Notes under the pieces: generated by a model
Database searches by the model: none
What the model was told of the DNA's origin: nothing
What the model saw: only the letters and a program-made list of their open reading frames with translations
Assembly (NCBI GenBank): GCA_025351785.1
Contig: JANXVF010000129.1
Span: forward strand, 1-47,420
Origin: Flavobacterium sp.
GTDB taxonomy: Bacteria > Bacteroidota > Bacteroidia > Flavobacteriales > Flavobacteriaceae
Length of the DNA stretch: 47,420 nt
Direction: 5' to 3'
Position numbers and translations under genes: made by a program
In this document: positions 27,045-36,776 of the stretch, in pieces
How positions within the stretch are numbered: position 1 is the stretch's first letter
How the letters are laid out: each line of letters starts with the position of its first letter

Positions 27045-30000
27045 TTATTGAGCTAAAAATACCCAACCATGCTTTTCTAGTCCTGATTTTAAACTTATAA
27101 AATAATAATAAGTTCCGCCAGGTAGACTACCACCATTATTATTTTGTCCGTGCCATTGATTAACATAATCATTTGAATTATAAACTAAGCGTCCCCAACG
27201 ACTAAAAATTTCTAATTTTTCTACATCATAACCTGTCAAATCAAAACTTTGATTATTTGGATTTGGATTTGAAGGTGTTACCACATTTGGAATTTCGCAA
27301 AATGTAGACTTAATATCAACTGCTACTGATTTGCTACAAAGGTTTGAATTAGAAACCGTTACAGTGTATATTCCTTGTGGTTGAGCGGTAAGTAAAATCG
27401 GATTTGCACTGCTTGTAAAACCATTTGGTCCAGTCCAATTGTAAGTAACAACATTGGCGTCAAATGAATTTGAATTTGGAACAACTTGTACAGTAAAAGC
27501 TCCACCAATACAAGCTTGTGTTATATCAAAACTAGGAAAAGGTTTAACTAAAATAGTTTTTGACGACTCATTATCGCAACCATTTATAAAAGCTTTCACT
27601 GTGTAAGTGCCTGAATTTTGAACCGAACTATTTAAAATTGTGGGATTTTGAAGTGTAGATGTAAAACCATTTGGTCCCGACCATAAATAGGTTGCATTTG
27701 GAATATTCTGTACATTTAATGAAATAGTTTCATCGATACAAAATTCGGGATTTACTGTAATTATTGGAGTTTCAGTAACAGGATTAAGATTTATAACAAC
27801 CAAGGCCTCATCAAATGTAGTACAAAAGCCTAAAACTTTGTATTTAAATATGTAGGTTCCAAAAGATATTCCTAATGGCAACCAACTATTTCCAGACAAC
27901 ATACCACTATTTGTAGTTTCACTCCAAATTCCTCCAGTATCATAAGTGCCATTTAGAAGCGTAAATAAATTTACAGAATTTGTTGCGCCACACAATGTTA
28001 AACTGCCATCTAAACCCGCATTAGGACTGTTTATAGCTGGAACTGTGTAGGATAAAATTCTGTCAACACAAGAATTTGTATTGGGTGCAAAAATTCTAAC
28101 ATAATAAGTCCCAGGTGAAGTCACATTAGAAAACGGACTAAAATTTAAAACATTTGTGGTGCTTAAAATCGTTCCTGTTGCAGATCCTTTCCACCATTCA
28201 TAATTTAGAAATGCAAAAGGTTGAACAGATAGCTGACCATTTGTTCCATCACAAAGATTTACAGGAGAAATTTCTGGTTGGGGTAATGTTTGAATATCAA
28301 ATAATCTGTTTACAATGTTACCGCACTGATCTTGAATTCTAAAATTATATATGGCCGGTTGCAAACCAGAAAATATATTGGATGTTCCATTATTAATCGC
28401 AAAAGCAATTCCATTTTTTGCTGTAATTTTATAATCTAATGGTGGGACACCATTTGCAACTACAACAACTTCGTTTCCACCGTTTACACAAGGGAATGAA
28501 TAAGCTGAAAGTATTTTTAGTTCACCTGTATATGTAAATGTTTTTATTGTATTGACACAGATAGTCAAAATTGGACTTCCATTTGAATAAATATAATCTA
28601 CTTTTAAAATTCTAAAATCACCTGTTGCAGCAATATTTAAAGTTGAACCATAATTTGATAATTGTAATGATGAACCAGCAAAAATATTATTGTTTAAATA
28701 TGGAGTTCCAGTAAGTGGATGTCCCCAATTTCCTGTTAATGGATTGAATTTTTGAAGCCAATATTCAGAATTATTGCTGCTATTTGTAGAATTAAATAAA
28801 TATAAATTAAAAGACCCGCAATTTTCTATAACATTATTTACATCGCTTATAACTTGATATCCTTGAATATTAAACTGAGTTGTATTTTCAACATCACAGC
28901 CATCTTTAGTGTAAAAAGTATAAATTCCTGATGGTAATGAATTCATATAAAATAATCCATCTGTTGCAATATTGAAAGAAACATTATAAGGCAATGGAAA
29001 TTGAAAAGTTGATGGAGCCGCAGTAATAATTACAGTTTGAAAATTACCATTTGAACTTTTTAATTTTATTGATGAAAATCCTGATGTACATCCTACTCGA
29101 AATACAACTGTAGGTGGACTTTGAGAAACAGTAACAGCAATTATAACATTTATAATTTTAACAACTCCACAATTATTTGTGATAGCAATTGTATAATTTC
29201 CAACTGGCAAATTAGGAATAAATGCTTCGATTGCATCTGGGAAAATAATTGTATTGTTTGCATTATATGGTAGCGGAAAAGCAAAACTAGAAGGTGCATT
29301 TGTTATAACAACAGAAGTTATATGTTGCGTTAAAGGTTTAGGGAAAATAACAGCAGGTATTATACCATCATCATAATATTGAATAGTTGTAAGTTTAATT
29401 GAACCAGTAGGGTTTGTACAGCTTGTATCGGTTGTTACTTTCAAAACATCTGTAACAATTTGATAAACATTGACAATATAAGTGAATGGATGACCACATT
29501 CATCTATTACATCAAATGTGTAAATACCAGGAGAAAAACTCATTTGAAAAATCCCTCCAACAATATTAAACGAAACATTATAGGGTAATGCTACAGGATA
29601 TGTAGGTGATGCATTTGTGAGAATTACAGAAACAACTTTAGGAAAATTCTCTCTTGGAATTTTAATTATTGAATTTCCACAAGTCAATATATCAGGGAAA
29701 ACTTTGAATAAAGGTTCAGGATCGGATATTGTAATATCCTGTTGATCAGACCGACCACAGGCATCTACAATTTTAACTGTATAATTTCCGTTTGGAATCG
29801 TGTTTGTCGCTGTAGATTGATATGATGTAGAAACTGTAGTAAAAGGACCTGGATGATTTGGGTTGTAAAGTGAAGGAGCAAAACCAGGTGGGGAGCTTAA
29901 AAATGTAACATTATAAGGAGCAACAAAATTACACAAATTTAATGAAAATGATTTTATGCAAGTTTCTGCTAATGACAAATTAAGACTTATTTTTATTTTA

Positions 30001-30881
30001 TAAAAATCTTCTAAAATATAAATGTAACCACAGGCATCAACTACTTTTATTTTATAATATGTATTTATGTTGTAATAGTATGGTACTGTTAATGGAATAC
30101 TTAGTGAAGTTAAACTACCTGAATTTATAGTTTGATTTATAACAGTCGGTAAACCACCAGAAGGATTTAAAACTGTAAACTCTACTGTTAACGGATATCG
30201 TATTGAATTGGTAGTTGCCGATATCGAAAAAGACCCACTCAAATTATCACAATCTAATAATTTACAACTTGGTGAAAAATTTGTTAACGATAAATTTTTA
30301 TTATTTATTTTGATTATCGTAAAAGTTTGAACAATTCCATCGCCACAAACGTCATTCACTCTAACATTGTACGTACCCAAAGGCAGGTTCAAAAAAGTAT
30401 TTGAAACTTGGGGAGCTACAATTACAGGTCCAGAAATTATTTCGTATGTTGCTGGATTTCCATTAACTACGGTTGCAGTTAAATTTGAAAAATCACCACA
30501 ACCTACCGCAACGTTCGTTAAATTGTAAACTAAAGTAGTAACTGTATTATTTATAGTAATATTTTGCTGCGCTGTATTACTTAAACTTCCTACTGTTTGG
30601 GTAGCAATAACTGTATAATTGCCTGCTACTAAACCAGAAAATAAGTTTGATGATGTAATAGCAACAGGAGAGGTAATGTTTGGCAGTTGATAAATTCTGT
30701 AAACTATAATAGAACCAGAAGTTGCACCAGTTGTAGTAAACGAAAGTGTCGCATTACCAGTGCAAGTTTCGTCAGTTTTAGTAAGATTTAATGTGAAATT
30801 TTGAAGTTGAGCAAAGGAAGTTTCATTTACAATAAACAAACTAATTGTTAAAAAAAAATATTTAAAAATAAAATTTTTCAT
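27045..30881 (-). CDS. Large secreted protein with gliding-motility/type IX C-terminal domain
   Basis: 1,278 aa. Signal peptide MKNFIFKYFFLTISLFIVNE...SFAQ. The body is Thr/Ser/Asn/Val-rich with repeated ~100-residue beta domains; the motif FPLPYN(V/A) followed by SFNI or NNTI recurs near residues 432, 537 and 630, each preceded by ITNA or ITAA. Ig-like segments FTSTLQNPTILNSSVQNSGTY and FTSSANPILLTAQPQGIYTV lie near 1,080 and 1,170. The end IPNVVTPSNPNPNNQSFDL ... LEIFSRWGRLVYNS ... GGSLPGGTYYYFI is the gliding-motility-associated (type B) domain for outer-membrane export by the type IX system. Likely a surface adhesin. Confidence 0.9.
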   Translation of the reverse strand: MKNFIFKYFFLTISLFIVNETSFAQLQNFTLNLTKTDETCTGNATLSFTTTGATSGSIIVYRIYQLPNITSPVAITSSNLFSGLVAGNYTVIATQTVGSLSNTAQQNITINNTVTTLVYNLTNVAVGCGDFSNLTATVVNGNPATYEIISGPVIVAPQVSNTFLNLPLGTYNVRVNDVCGDGIVQTFTIIKINNKNLSLTNFSPSCKLLDCDNLSGSFSISATTNSIRYPLTVEFTVLNPSGGLPTVINQTINSGSLTSLSIPLTVPYYYNINTYYKIKVVDACGYIYILEDFYKIKISLNLSLAETCIKSFSLNLCNFVAPYNVTFLSSPPGFAPSLYNPNHPGPFTTVSTSYQSTATNTIPNGNYTVKIVDACGRSDQQDITISDPEPLFKVFPDILTCGNSIIKIPRENFPKVVSVILTNASPTYPVALPYNVSFNIVGGIFQMSFSPGIYTFDVIDECGHPFTYIVNVYQIVTDVLKVTTDTSCTNPTGSIKLTTIQYYDDGIIPAVIFPKPLTQHITSVVITNAPSSFAFPLPYNANNTIIFPDAIEAFIPNLPVGNYTIAITNNCGVVKIINVIIAVTVSQSPPTVVFRVGCTSGFSSIKLKSSNGNFQTVIITAAPSTFQFPLPYNVSFNIATDGLFYMNSLPSGIYTFYTKDGCDVENTTQFNIQGYQVISDVNNVIENCGSFNLYLFNSTNSSNNSEYWLQKFNPLTGNWGHPLTGTPYLNNNIFAGSSLQLSNYGSTLNIAATGDFRILKVDYIYSNGSPILTICVNTIKTFTYTGELKILSAYSFPCVNGGNEVVVVANGVPPLDYKITAKNGIAFAINNGTSNIFSGLQPAIYNFRIQDQCGNIVNRLFDIQTLPQPEISPVNLCDGTNGQLSVQPFAFLNYEWWKGSATGTILSTTNVLNFSPFSNVTSPGTYYVRIFAPNTNSCVDRILSYTVPAINSPNAGLDGSLTLCGATNSVNLFTLLNGTYDTGGIWSETTNSGMLSGNSWLPLGISFGTYIFKYKVLGFCTTFDEALVVINLNPVTETPIITVNPEFCIDETISLNVQNIPNATYLWSGPNGFTSTLQNPTILNSSVQNSGTYTVKAFINGCDNESSKTILVKPFPSFDITQACIGGAFTVQVVPNSNSFDANVVTYNWTGPNGFTSSANPILLTAQPQGIYTVTVSNSNLCSKSVAVDIKSTFCEIPNVVTPSNPNPNNQSFDLTGYDVEKLEIFSRWGRLVYNSNDYVNQWHGQNNNGGSLPGGTYYYFISLKSGLEKHGWVFLAQ

Positions 30882-30925
30882 AATTCATTAATTTTATACT
30901 TCTTTTTAATAAAAGTTTAGAATTT

Positions 30926-30933
30926 CAAATATA
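30926..30933 (-). promoter_or_regulatory. Candidate -7 box of the type IX-secreted protein gene
   Basis: Minus-strand TATATTTG, an exact TAnnTTTG match, 44 bp before the ATG at 30881. Confidence 0.4.
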
Positions 30934-30943
30934 ATAAATCAAA

Positions 30944-32005
30944 TCATAATTTACTAACTTCATTTATTATTTGTTTTATATTTTGCTCTTTACTTTTTGG
31001 ATAAATGAGCAAAACCCCTTCTTTATCAACTATGATATAATCGTGCAAGCCATCTATAACTATTATTTTTGAAGCATCAGATCTGATAATATTATTTGAA
31101 GCATTTTCTAAAACAACTTGTGCATTAATTACACCATTATTATTTTCGTCTTTGTCTAATTTATCGTGCAACTGTCCCCAGGTTCCTAAATCATTCCAAT
31201 CGAAAGTTGCTGGCAAAACATAAACATTTTTAGCACTTTCCATTATGGCATAATCTATCGAAACGTTTGCTGCGTTGGCATAATTTAGATTTATAAAATT
31301 CTTTTCATTATTGGTATTATAACTTTCATTACCTTTTAAAAACAAGGCACTCATTTGTGGTTGAAATTTTTCAAACGCTGCAGTAATAGATTTTACGCTC
31401 CAAATAAAAATTCCTCCGTTCCAAAGAAAATTTCCTTGTTCGAGAAAAGATTTTGCAGTTTCATAATCGGGTTTTTCTCTAAACTGATTCACTCTTTTTA
31501 TAGAATTTCCATCCGATTTATCAAATTCGATATATCCAAAACCTGTGTTTGGAAATGTAGGCTGAATGCCTAATGTCATCAAAGTATCTTTTTTTTCACA
31601 AAAATCAAAACATTTTTTTAGGTTATTTGCAAATGCATCTTCGTCTTCAATCCAATGATCACTTGGCGCAACAACCATAACTGCATCAGGATTTGCCTTT
31701 TGAATTTTTAATGATGCGTATAGAATACAAGGTGCTGTATTTCGCATCGCTGGTTCTAATAATACTTGTTCTTGATTTACCATTGGCAACTGCTCTAATA
31801 CTAAATCATTATATTTTTCGTTCGTTAAAATAAAAATATTTTCTTGTGGAATTAATTTTGACAAACGACTGAAAGTTTTTTGGATTAAGGTCGATCCTGA
31901 ACCTAACATATCATGAAATTGCTTTGGAAATTCAGTTGTAGATACCGGCCAAAAACGGGAGCCAACTCCACCAGCCATTAATATTGCGTAATAATTTTTA
32001 TTCAT
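30944..32005 (-). CDS. Mannose-1-phosphate guanylyltransferase
   Basis: 353 aa. Makes GDP-mannose from mannose-1-phosphate and GTP for surface glycans. N-terminal nucleotide-binding motif AGGVGSRFWPVSTTEFPKQF, then VMVVAPSDHWI (metal Asp), FGYIEFDKSDG, FREKPDYETAKSFL (FxEKP motif), NGGIFIW and the VSIDYAIME/FDWNDLGTWG pair. The length corresponds to the single-domain enzyme without the phosphomannose isomerase half. Confidence 0.92.
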   Translation of the reverse strand: MNKNYYAILMAGGVGSRFWPVSTTEFPKQFHDMLGSGSTLIQKTFSRLSKLIPQENIFILTNEKYNDLVLEQLPMVNQEQVLLEPAMRNTAPCILYASLKIQKANPDAVMVVAPSDHWIEDEDAFANNLKKCFDFCEKKDTLMTLGIQPTFPNTGFGYIEFDKSDGNSIKRVNQFREKPDYETAKSFLEQGNFLWNGGIFIWSVKSITAAFEKFQPQMSALFLKGNESYNTNNEKNFINLNYANAANVSIDYAIMESAKNVYVLPATFDWNDLGTWGQLHDKLDKDENNNGVINAQVVLENASNNIIRSDASKIIVIDGLHDYIIVDKEGVLLIYPKSKEQNIKQIINEVSKL

Positions 32006-32074
32006 ATTTATTTATTTTTTGCCACTAAGTCACTAATTTGCAAAGTTCTAATTATTTTTAATTAAATCTTGGAA

Positions 32075-32677
32075 TCACCCCAGAATTATTTCAACTTCTG
32101 CATTTGCATTAAATAAAAATAAGCGTCCTGTTTTTATTTCTAAACATTCGTATCGCTTTACTCGAAGACCTTTTTTTTGAAAAACTCTTCCGTTTTTTAT
32201 TCTAAAAAAACTGCCACTCGGAACTTCGTGTATAAAACTAATATCGGGTTTTCGTTCGTCAAATTGTTTTAAAGCAAAAGCTAACTTTGCATCAGTATCG
32301 CTACTTGCAGTGGGATTTCTAAAATGGTTTGCCACTAAAGACAATACTGAATTCGGAAAAATTTCTGGATGAATAAATGGAACCATAAGTTTTTGAAATG
32401 TAATTTTCCACTCAACTCCATGTGGTAAAATTTTTGTACCATATTTTTCAAAAGCTACAAGATGAGCAATTTCGTGCACCAAAGTTATTAAAAATCTATA
32501 CTTATTTAAATTAACATTTACAGTAATTTCATGTTTTCCAGTAACACCTTTTCGATAATCGCCATGTCTGGTTTGACGTTCATTTACAATTTTAAGATGT
32601 ACAGCATTATTTTTGATTAACTCAAAAACTGCATGAACTGCATGTTCTGGAAGATATTTAGCTAAAACCTCACTCAA
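32075..32677 (-). CDS. SprT-like metalloprotease-domain protein
   Basis: 200 aa. The zinc motif HExxH is present as HEIAHLVAFEKYG near residue 68, followed by HGVEWKITFQKLM, typical of SprT-like domains. The C-terminal ~60 residues (FRIKNGRVFQKKGLRVKRYEC) resemble the zinc-ribbon position but lack paired cysteines. The stop is 3 bp from the start side of the SDR gene, so both are in one unit. Confidence 0.8.
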   Translation of the reverse strand: MSEVLAKYLPEHAVHAVFELIKNNAVHLKIVNERQTRHGDYRKGVTGKHEITVNVNLNKYRFLITLVHEIAHLVAFEKYGTKILPHGVEWKITFQKLMVPFIHPEIFPNSVLSLVANHFRNPTASSDTDAKLAFALKQFDERKPDISFIHEVPSGSFFRIKNGRVFQKKGLRVKRYECLEIKTGRLFLFNANAEVEIILG

Positions 32678-32679
32678 AA

Positions 32680-33357
32680 TTATGGTGTTGAAGAGGAAAC
32701 TTGTAATACTTTACCGTTGTAAAATTTATTTCCATTTAAAGCAAAATTAAAAATATAATCTGACATTTCAGTGGCAGAAATTAGTGCTTCATATCCTGGA
32801 AATGCCTCTTGTAACATTTCGGTATTTACAGATCCTAAAGCTAAAACATTAAACGAAATTCCTTGAGCGCGATATTCCTCGGCAAGAAGTTCTGAAAGTG
32901 TGATTAATGCTCCTTTGCTTGACGAATAAGCCGAAAGCCCAGCAAATTTTGAACTTCCTTGAATTCCGCCCATCGAACTAATAGAAACTACATGACTCCC
33001 TTTCTGTAAAAATGGCAAACAAACACGCGTTAAGTTAGCTACTCCAAAAACATTGACTTTATATACATTTTCAAAGTCAAGCTGCGTAGTCTCGGCAAAA
33101 GGCTTGTTTAATAAACTACCAGCATTGTGAATCAAAACATCTACTTTTTTCCATGTTTTATTTAGAAAATCATTTACATTTTTTAAATCAAGCTCCGAAG
33201 ATAAATCTACAGAAAGGCATTTGATATTTGGTATATCCTTGAATTGAATTGGAATTTTTCTTGATAACGCTAATACATTATAACCTGATTTTGCAAATTG
33301 TAATGCTAATTCATATCCTATTCCTCTTGAAGTTCCTGTTATAATTATATTTTTCAT
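32680..33357 (-). CDS. Short-chain dehydrogenase/reductase
   Basis: 225 aa from the ATG at 33357 (MKNIIITGTSRGIGYELALQ); the longer frame from 33399 adds residues before the first beta strand. NAD(P)-binding TGTSRGIG, structural NAG in LIHNAGSL, catalytic Ser in VVSISSMGG and YxxxK in SAYSSSKGAL. Classical SDR of unknown substrate. Ends 2 bp before the SprT-like gene begins. Confidence 0.9.
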   Translation of the reverse strand: MKNIIITGTSRGIGYELALQFAKSGYNVLALSRKIPIQFKDIPNIKCLSVDLSSELDLKNVNDFLNKTWKKVDVLIHNAGSLLNKPFAETTQLDFENVYKVNVFGVANLTRVCLPFLQKGSHVVSISSMGGIQGSSKFAGLSAYSSSKGALITLSELLAEEYRAQGISFNVLALGSVNTEMLQEAFPGYEALISATEMSDYIFNFALNGNKFYNGKVLQVSSSTP

Positions 33358-33408
33358 GTTGAATTTAATAATGTAAATATACTGAAAACTAAATTTCAAA
33401 TTATTGAT

Positions 33409-34044
33409 TTATTTAGAATAATATTTTTTATAAAACTTATAAATTTGAAAAATAGCTAGACCAAAAAATACCAAAGGAATTCCCTTAGAAATTGTATTTT
33501 GATTGATAACAGAACTATTTTTTGAAAAATAATATAAACTTAAAATAAGACTTAGCATACCCAAAAAAGTGCCAAGTATAGTGCCAGCTAGATAGAAAAA
33601 TTTATTATATCTTTTGATAGTAATAAATTTATTATTAATAAGATATAAATTCCATCCTGTCCAAAAAGGGATTTGAATAAAATTTAAACTACTTAAAATT
33701 ATCCCGGTAATTAAAGGTAAATAATTAGTGTATACTGACTTTAAATTTGTGCCAGAATTATCATTATTAATAAAAAAAGTAGAAGCAAGAATTAATAAAA
33801 AAAAAATAGTAAATAGTTCTATTTTTTTCATCCATTGCTTATTTTTAGTCAAAATATTGGCAAAAATAAGCGTTAGGTAAATAACAATTGCCTCGATTAT
33901 AACTACCCCAATTAAATATTGGATAGTATTATTAATTCCTTTTTTGGTATAAATTTCATATCCTATAATATTGAGATAACCTAATGGAATAGATCCAACA
34001 AAGCTTACTAGAAATCCAACTACTAAGTTTTTTAATGTTATCAT
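33409..34044 (-). CDS. LysE-like integral membrane protein
   Basis: 211 aa with about six hydrophobic helices. The opening LKNLVVGFLVSFVGSIPLGYLNIIGYEIYTKKG (seen as GFLVSFVGSIPLGYLN) resembles the N-terminal SxPxGP-type helix of LysE/RhtB exporters, and the second half repeats the pattern (TGIILSSLNFIQIPFWTGWN). Transport role and substrate are inference; the family match is weak. Confidence 0.6.
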   Translation of the reverse strand: MITLKNLVVGFLVSFVGSIPLGYLNIIGYEIYTKKGINNTIQYLIGVVIIEAIVIYLTLIFANILTKNKQWMKKIELFTIFFLLILASTFFINNDNSGTNLKSVYTNYLPLITGIILSSLNFIQIPFWTGWNLYLINNKFITIKRYNKFFYLAGTILGTFLGMLSLILSLYYFSKNSSVINQNTISKGIPLVFFGLAIFQIYKFYKKYYSK

Positions 34045-34072
34045 TTCTATTGTTTCTTATGGTGAAATTTAG

Positions 34073-35107
34073 TTAAAAATTGACAATTTTTTCGCTTTGT
34101 TCTTGATGTAAACGATATTCCTTCATACCCTCACGATGTGAAAGGTACTGAAATCCACGATTGTGATTTTCAATACTTATCTTGAACATATATGAAATGT
34201 GACGTGCTAATTCTTTCCAAGCAAAAAATATAGAATGTTTTGGATCGTAAATATGTGTAGGTTCGCTCGCGGCACCATTTAATTCGACTAACTGAAAATT
34301 TTTGCCATTTTCAAATTCCTCCCAAGTGTTGTACATAATATCGAGTCTTCCAAAATAAAAATCTTCAATTTGAAGGCACATCTCATTGAGCACATTTTCT
34401 AATTTTTCTGAATTACGGTAGCTTGCATCAATAAATTTCGCACCTCGTGCATGATTACCAAATGGAACTAAGTTCAACTTTTCGCCTGCTGGTAAAATTT
34501 CTTTAAGTTTTGCTCCATATTCCTTTTTTAATGAACGCAATTGTATTCTAAATCTCGGATTTTGTTTGACTAATTTTTCGATTGTTGCTTTTCCGTTTCC
34601 TTCTACAATCAAAAATTCTTTGGCCACAATTCCTGTGATTTTTCCTTTGGTTTCGTTAGGAAATCTAACATAAAATATTCCAACTTCGTTTTCATAGGGA
34701 ATTAAATCTTGAACAAGATAATCAAAATTAGCCTTAGAATGATATAATAACAAATCGTCTAAATTTTTAATTTTCTTTACTGCCGAACCTCGCAAACCTA
34801 TATCTGGCTTGGCTATCAAAGGAAATTTTACATTCGATTTATTTACTATTGCTATTACTTTTTCAAATGAAATTTGTCCTTTTATTATTTCTGTTTGCGG
34901 ATAATATTTTTGGGGAATTATATTGTAAATCTTTTTTTTTGATTCGTTGATAAATCCACCATTTTTAATTGATGGGTTGCAGGCATTAAAAAAGAAAAGT
35001 GATCTAGCTTTTAAAGAATAATATGCCCAAAGAAAATAAATTGGAATATAAACAATTTTAAAAGGCCAAAATTCCCAGTTCGTGAGTTTGTAAAAAAATT
35101 GTTTCAA
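34073..35107 (-). CDS. ATP-grasp domain protein
   Basis: About 344 aa. No ATG is available near the start: the open frame reaches back to a TTG at 35188, which would overlap the NRDE gene by 80 bp. A TTG at 35107, directly after that gene's stop (35109), gives LKQFFYKLTNWEFWPFK as first residues and fits the gene spacing best. ATP-grasp features are FPLIAKPDIGLRGSAV (lysine and glycine loop), DYLVQDLIPYENEVGIFYVR and FYFGRLDIMYNT ... LVELNGAASEPTHIYDP (metal ligands Asp, Glu, Asn). Such proteins join carboxylates to amines; D-Ala-D-Ala ligase names are often given, but the substrate is unknown. Confidence 0.8.
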   Translation of the reverse strand: MKQFFYKLTNWEFWPFKIVYIPIYFLWAYYSLKARSLFFFNACNPSIKNGGFINESKKKIYNIIPQKYYPQTEIIKGQISFEKVIAIVNKSNVKFPLIAKPDIGLRGSAVKKIKNLDDLLLYHSKANFDYLVQDLIPYENEVGIFYVRFPNETKGKITGIVAKEFLIVEGNGKATIEKLVKQNPRFRIQLRSLKKEYGAKLKEILPAGEKLNLVPFGNHARGAKFIDASYRNSEKLENVLNEMCLQIEDFYFGRLDIMYNTWEEFENGKNFQLVELNGAASEPTHIYDPKHSIFFAWKELARHISYMFKISIENHNRGFQYLSHREGMKEYRLHQEQSEKIVNF

Positions 35108-35108
35108 T

Positions 35109-35819
35109 TTATATAGTACTGAATGATTTTGTGAATTCTTCTTTTGTTTGTAAGTCGCAATATTTAAGGATAAAATTAGTGTCCTCAATAACTGATTGAG
35201 TTATACTTAGAGTTTGCATAACATCATTTCTATTAATGATAAGTCCATTTTCTTGATTTTCAATTTCGGTATATCGATGAAAATTATACATTTCAGAGGG
35301 TGATATATTAGGTTTTGTTTGTAAAAATGTATCAAACCAATTGCTTCTTTTTTCTCTAATTTCTCTGGAATATAATGTACTAGAAGACCAAATATAACTT
35401 TTAGATTCGTCAAGTTTGATGCATTCTTTATCAATTTCGTTCCATCGAAGTTGATATAGTTCATTGTTCAAAAAAAGTACTAGGGTAAAAGGTTCTATTT
35501 GATCAAGGTTTATTGTTTTCCAAAATTCTAAAACCGTTTGATTTGAACTTATTAAATCTAAAACAATCAAACCGCGACTTCGTTTATAATGCTGTTTTAC
35601 CTCATGTTTGTCTGAGCCTCCGTTTAAAAGTACTAAAACTGTGCCGTTTTCTGAAACTGCAAACCAAGTCCCACCTGCCTTAGGATCTTTAGGAAAAGTT
35701 ATATTTTTATTATTCAAAATATAACTTTTGGGTTCAATTGCCGGACGAATAACTTTTTCGTCTCTATTTGAAGTAATAATAAATTTATTGTTTGATGCTA
35801 CAAAACTTACTGTGCACAT
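35109..35819 (-). CDS. NRDE (TANGO2-like) family protein
   Basis: 236 aa. Begins MCTVSFVASNNKFIITSNRDE, with the Cys-2 and the NRDE motif that name the family; the following GGTWFAVSENGTVLVLLNGG is also conserved. Cys-2 could act as an N-terminal nucleophile after Met removal; TANGO2 relatives have been linked to heme or lipid handling, but no activity is assured here. Its start overlaps the end of the DinB gene by 13 bp. Confidence 0.88.
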   Translation of the reverse strand: MCTVSFVASNNKFIITSNRDEKVIRPAIEPKSYILNNKNITFPKDPKAGGTWFAVSENGTVLVLLNGGSDKHEVKQHYKRSRGLIVLDLISSNQTVLEFWKTINLDQIEPFTLVLFLNNELYQLRWNEIDKECIKLDESKSYIWSSSTLYSREIREKRSNWFDTFLQTKPNISPSEMYNFHRYTEIENQENGLIINRNDVMQTLSITQSVIEDTNFILKYCDLQTKEEFTKSFSTI

Positions 35820-36295
35820 TGTTTTCTAAATTCAATTGTAGAACGAGCAACCCCAAAATTTTCATCAATTTTAAGATTTTCATTGTTTAGAACTGCAACT
35901 TTTATCAAGGCTTGATGATGTATGCAGTGTTCTAAATTGTAAAGCAACTCTCTATAATAGTTAGTTTCTATTTGAAGTTCTTCACCGTCTAAAAGTTGTT
36001 GAAGTATGATATTTTTATTAGGTTTTTCTAAATTTTTAATAATTTCGACTATTGCTTCTTTGGCAACATTAGTATCTGTTTGTATTAAATAATCACGTTT
36101 CCTGTCGTCATAATTTATAATTGAACTTTCATATTGACTCTCCAAACATTGAAACATTTCTATAATATGACGTGTATGTTCGCCAATTGTTGCATTACTT
36201 AAACCATAACAAGGTGCAATATAATCCTCAATTGAAATTTGTGATAACAAATCGGTTAACTCGTTCAAAGTATTTTTTATAGAAGGTAGTAACAT
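35807..36295 (-). CDS. DinB-family protein
   Basis: 162 aa, four-helix-bundle DinB/DUF664-type. Putative metal histidines are in SNATIGEHTRHIIEMFQ (near residue 40) and LEHCIHHQALIKVA (near residue 125), the usual three-His arrangement. Cytoplasmic; thiol-transferase or stress roles are known for some relatives. Start of a three-gene overlapping unit with the NRDE and ATP-grasp genes. Confidence 0.85.
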   Translation of the reverse strand: MLLPSIKNTLNELTDLLSQISIEDYIAPCYGLSNATIGEHTRHIIEMFQCLESQYESSIINYDDRKRDYLIQTDTNVAKEAIVEIIKNLEKPNKNIILQQLLDGEELQIETNYYRELLYNLEHCIHHQALIKVAVLNNENLKIDENFGVARSTIEFRKQCAQ

Positions 36296-36354
36296 ATTAT
36301 TATTATTATTCTAGATATACGTTTTAGTGTAGTATACAGTTTTAAAGTTCTAAT

Positions 36355-36750
36355 TTATAAATTAAATTTTAATTTCAAAAGATTAATAATTTTATTTTTT
36401 TCTTGATAAATTAATATGAAACAACAAACCAAAGTGACTACTGCAAGTAAAAATAATGTTCCTCCATCATTTTTTACTTCAATTCCGAGTACAAATATAT
36501 GAGAAAAAATTGCACCAAGCATAGTTCCAAAACCTAAAATTGCGCCAATTAATGTTGTTTTAGGAATTAATATTAAAATTGATGCTATAAGTTCCACAAT
36601 TCCAGAACCAATTCTTCCAAAAGGTTCAATTCCTAGTTTTGTAAAAATATAAATAGATTCGTCTGCACCTGAAAATTTGAAATATAATGTTTGAATTAAA
36701 ATTATTACTGCAACAAACTTGATTATCAATGTAAATACTGATTTTTTCAT
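36355..36750 (-). CDS. DoxX-family membrane protein
   Basis: 131 aa, four membrane helices. Start KFVAVIILIQTLYFKFSGADES and GRIGSGIVELIASILILIPKT followed by GAILGFGTMLGAIFSHIFVLG match the DoxX-like family. Function uncertain; some members take part in thiol or quinone redox processes. 26 bp downstream of the YHS-domain gene, in its operon. Confidence 0.83.
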   Translation of the reverse strand: MKKSVFTLIIKFVAVIILIQTLYFKFSGADESIYIFTKLGIEPFGRIGSGIVELIASILILIPKTTLIGAILGFGTMLGAIFSHIFVLGIEVKNDGGTLFLLAVVTLVCCFILIYQEKNKIINLLKLKFNL

Positions 36751-36776
36751 CTTATTTTGATTTATAAATTATAATA

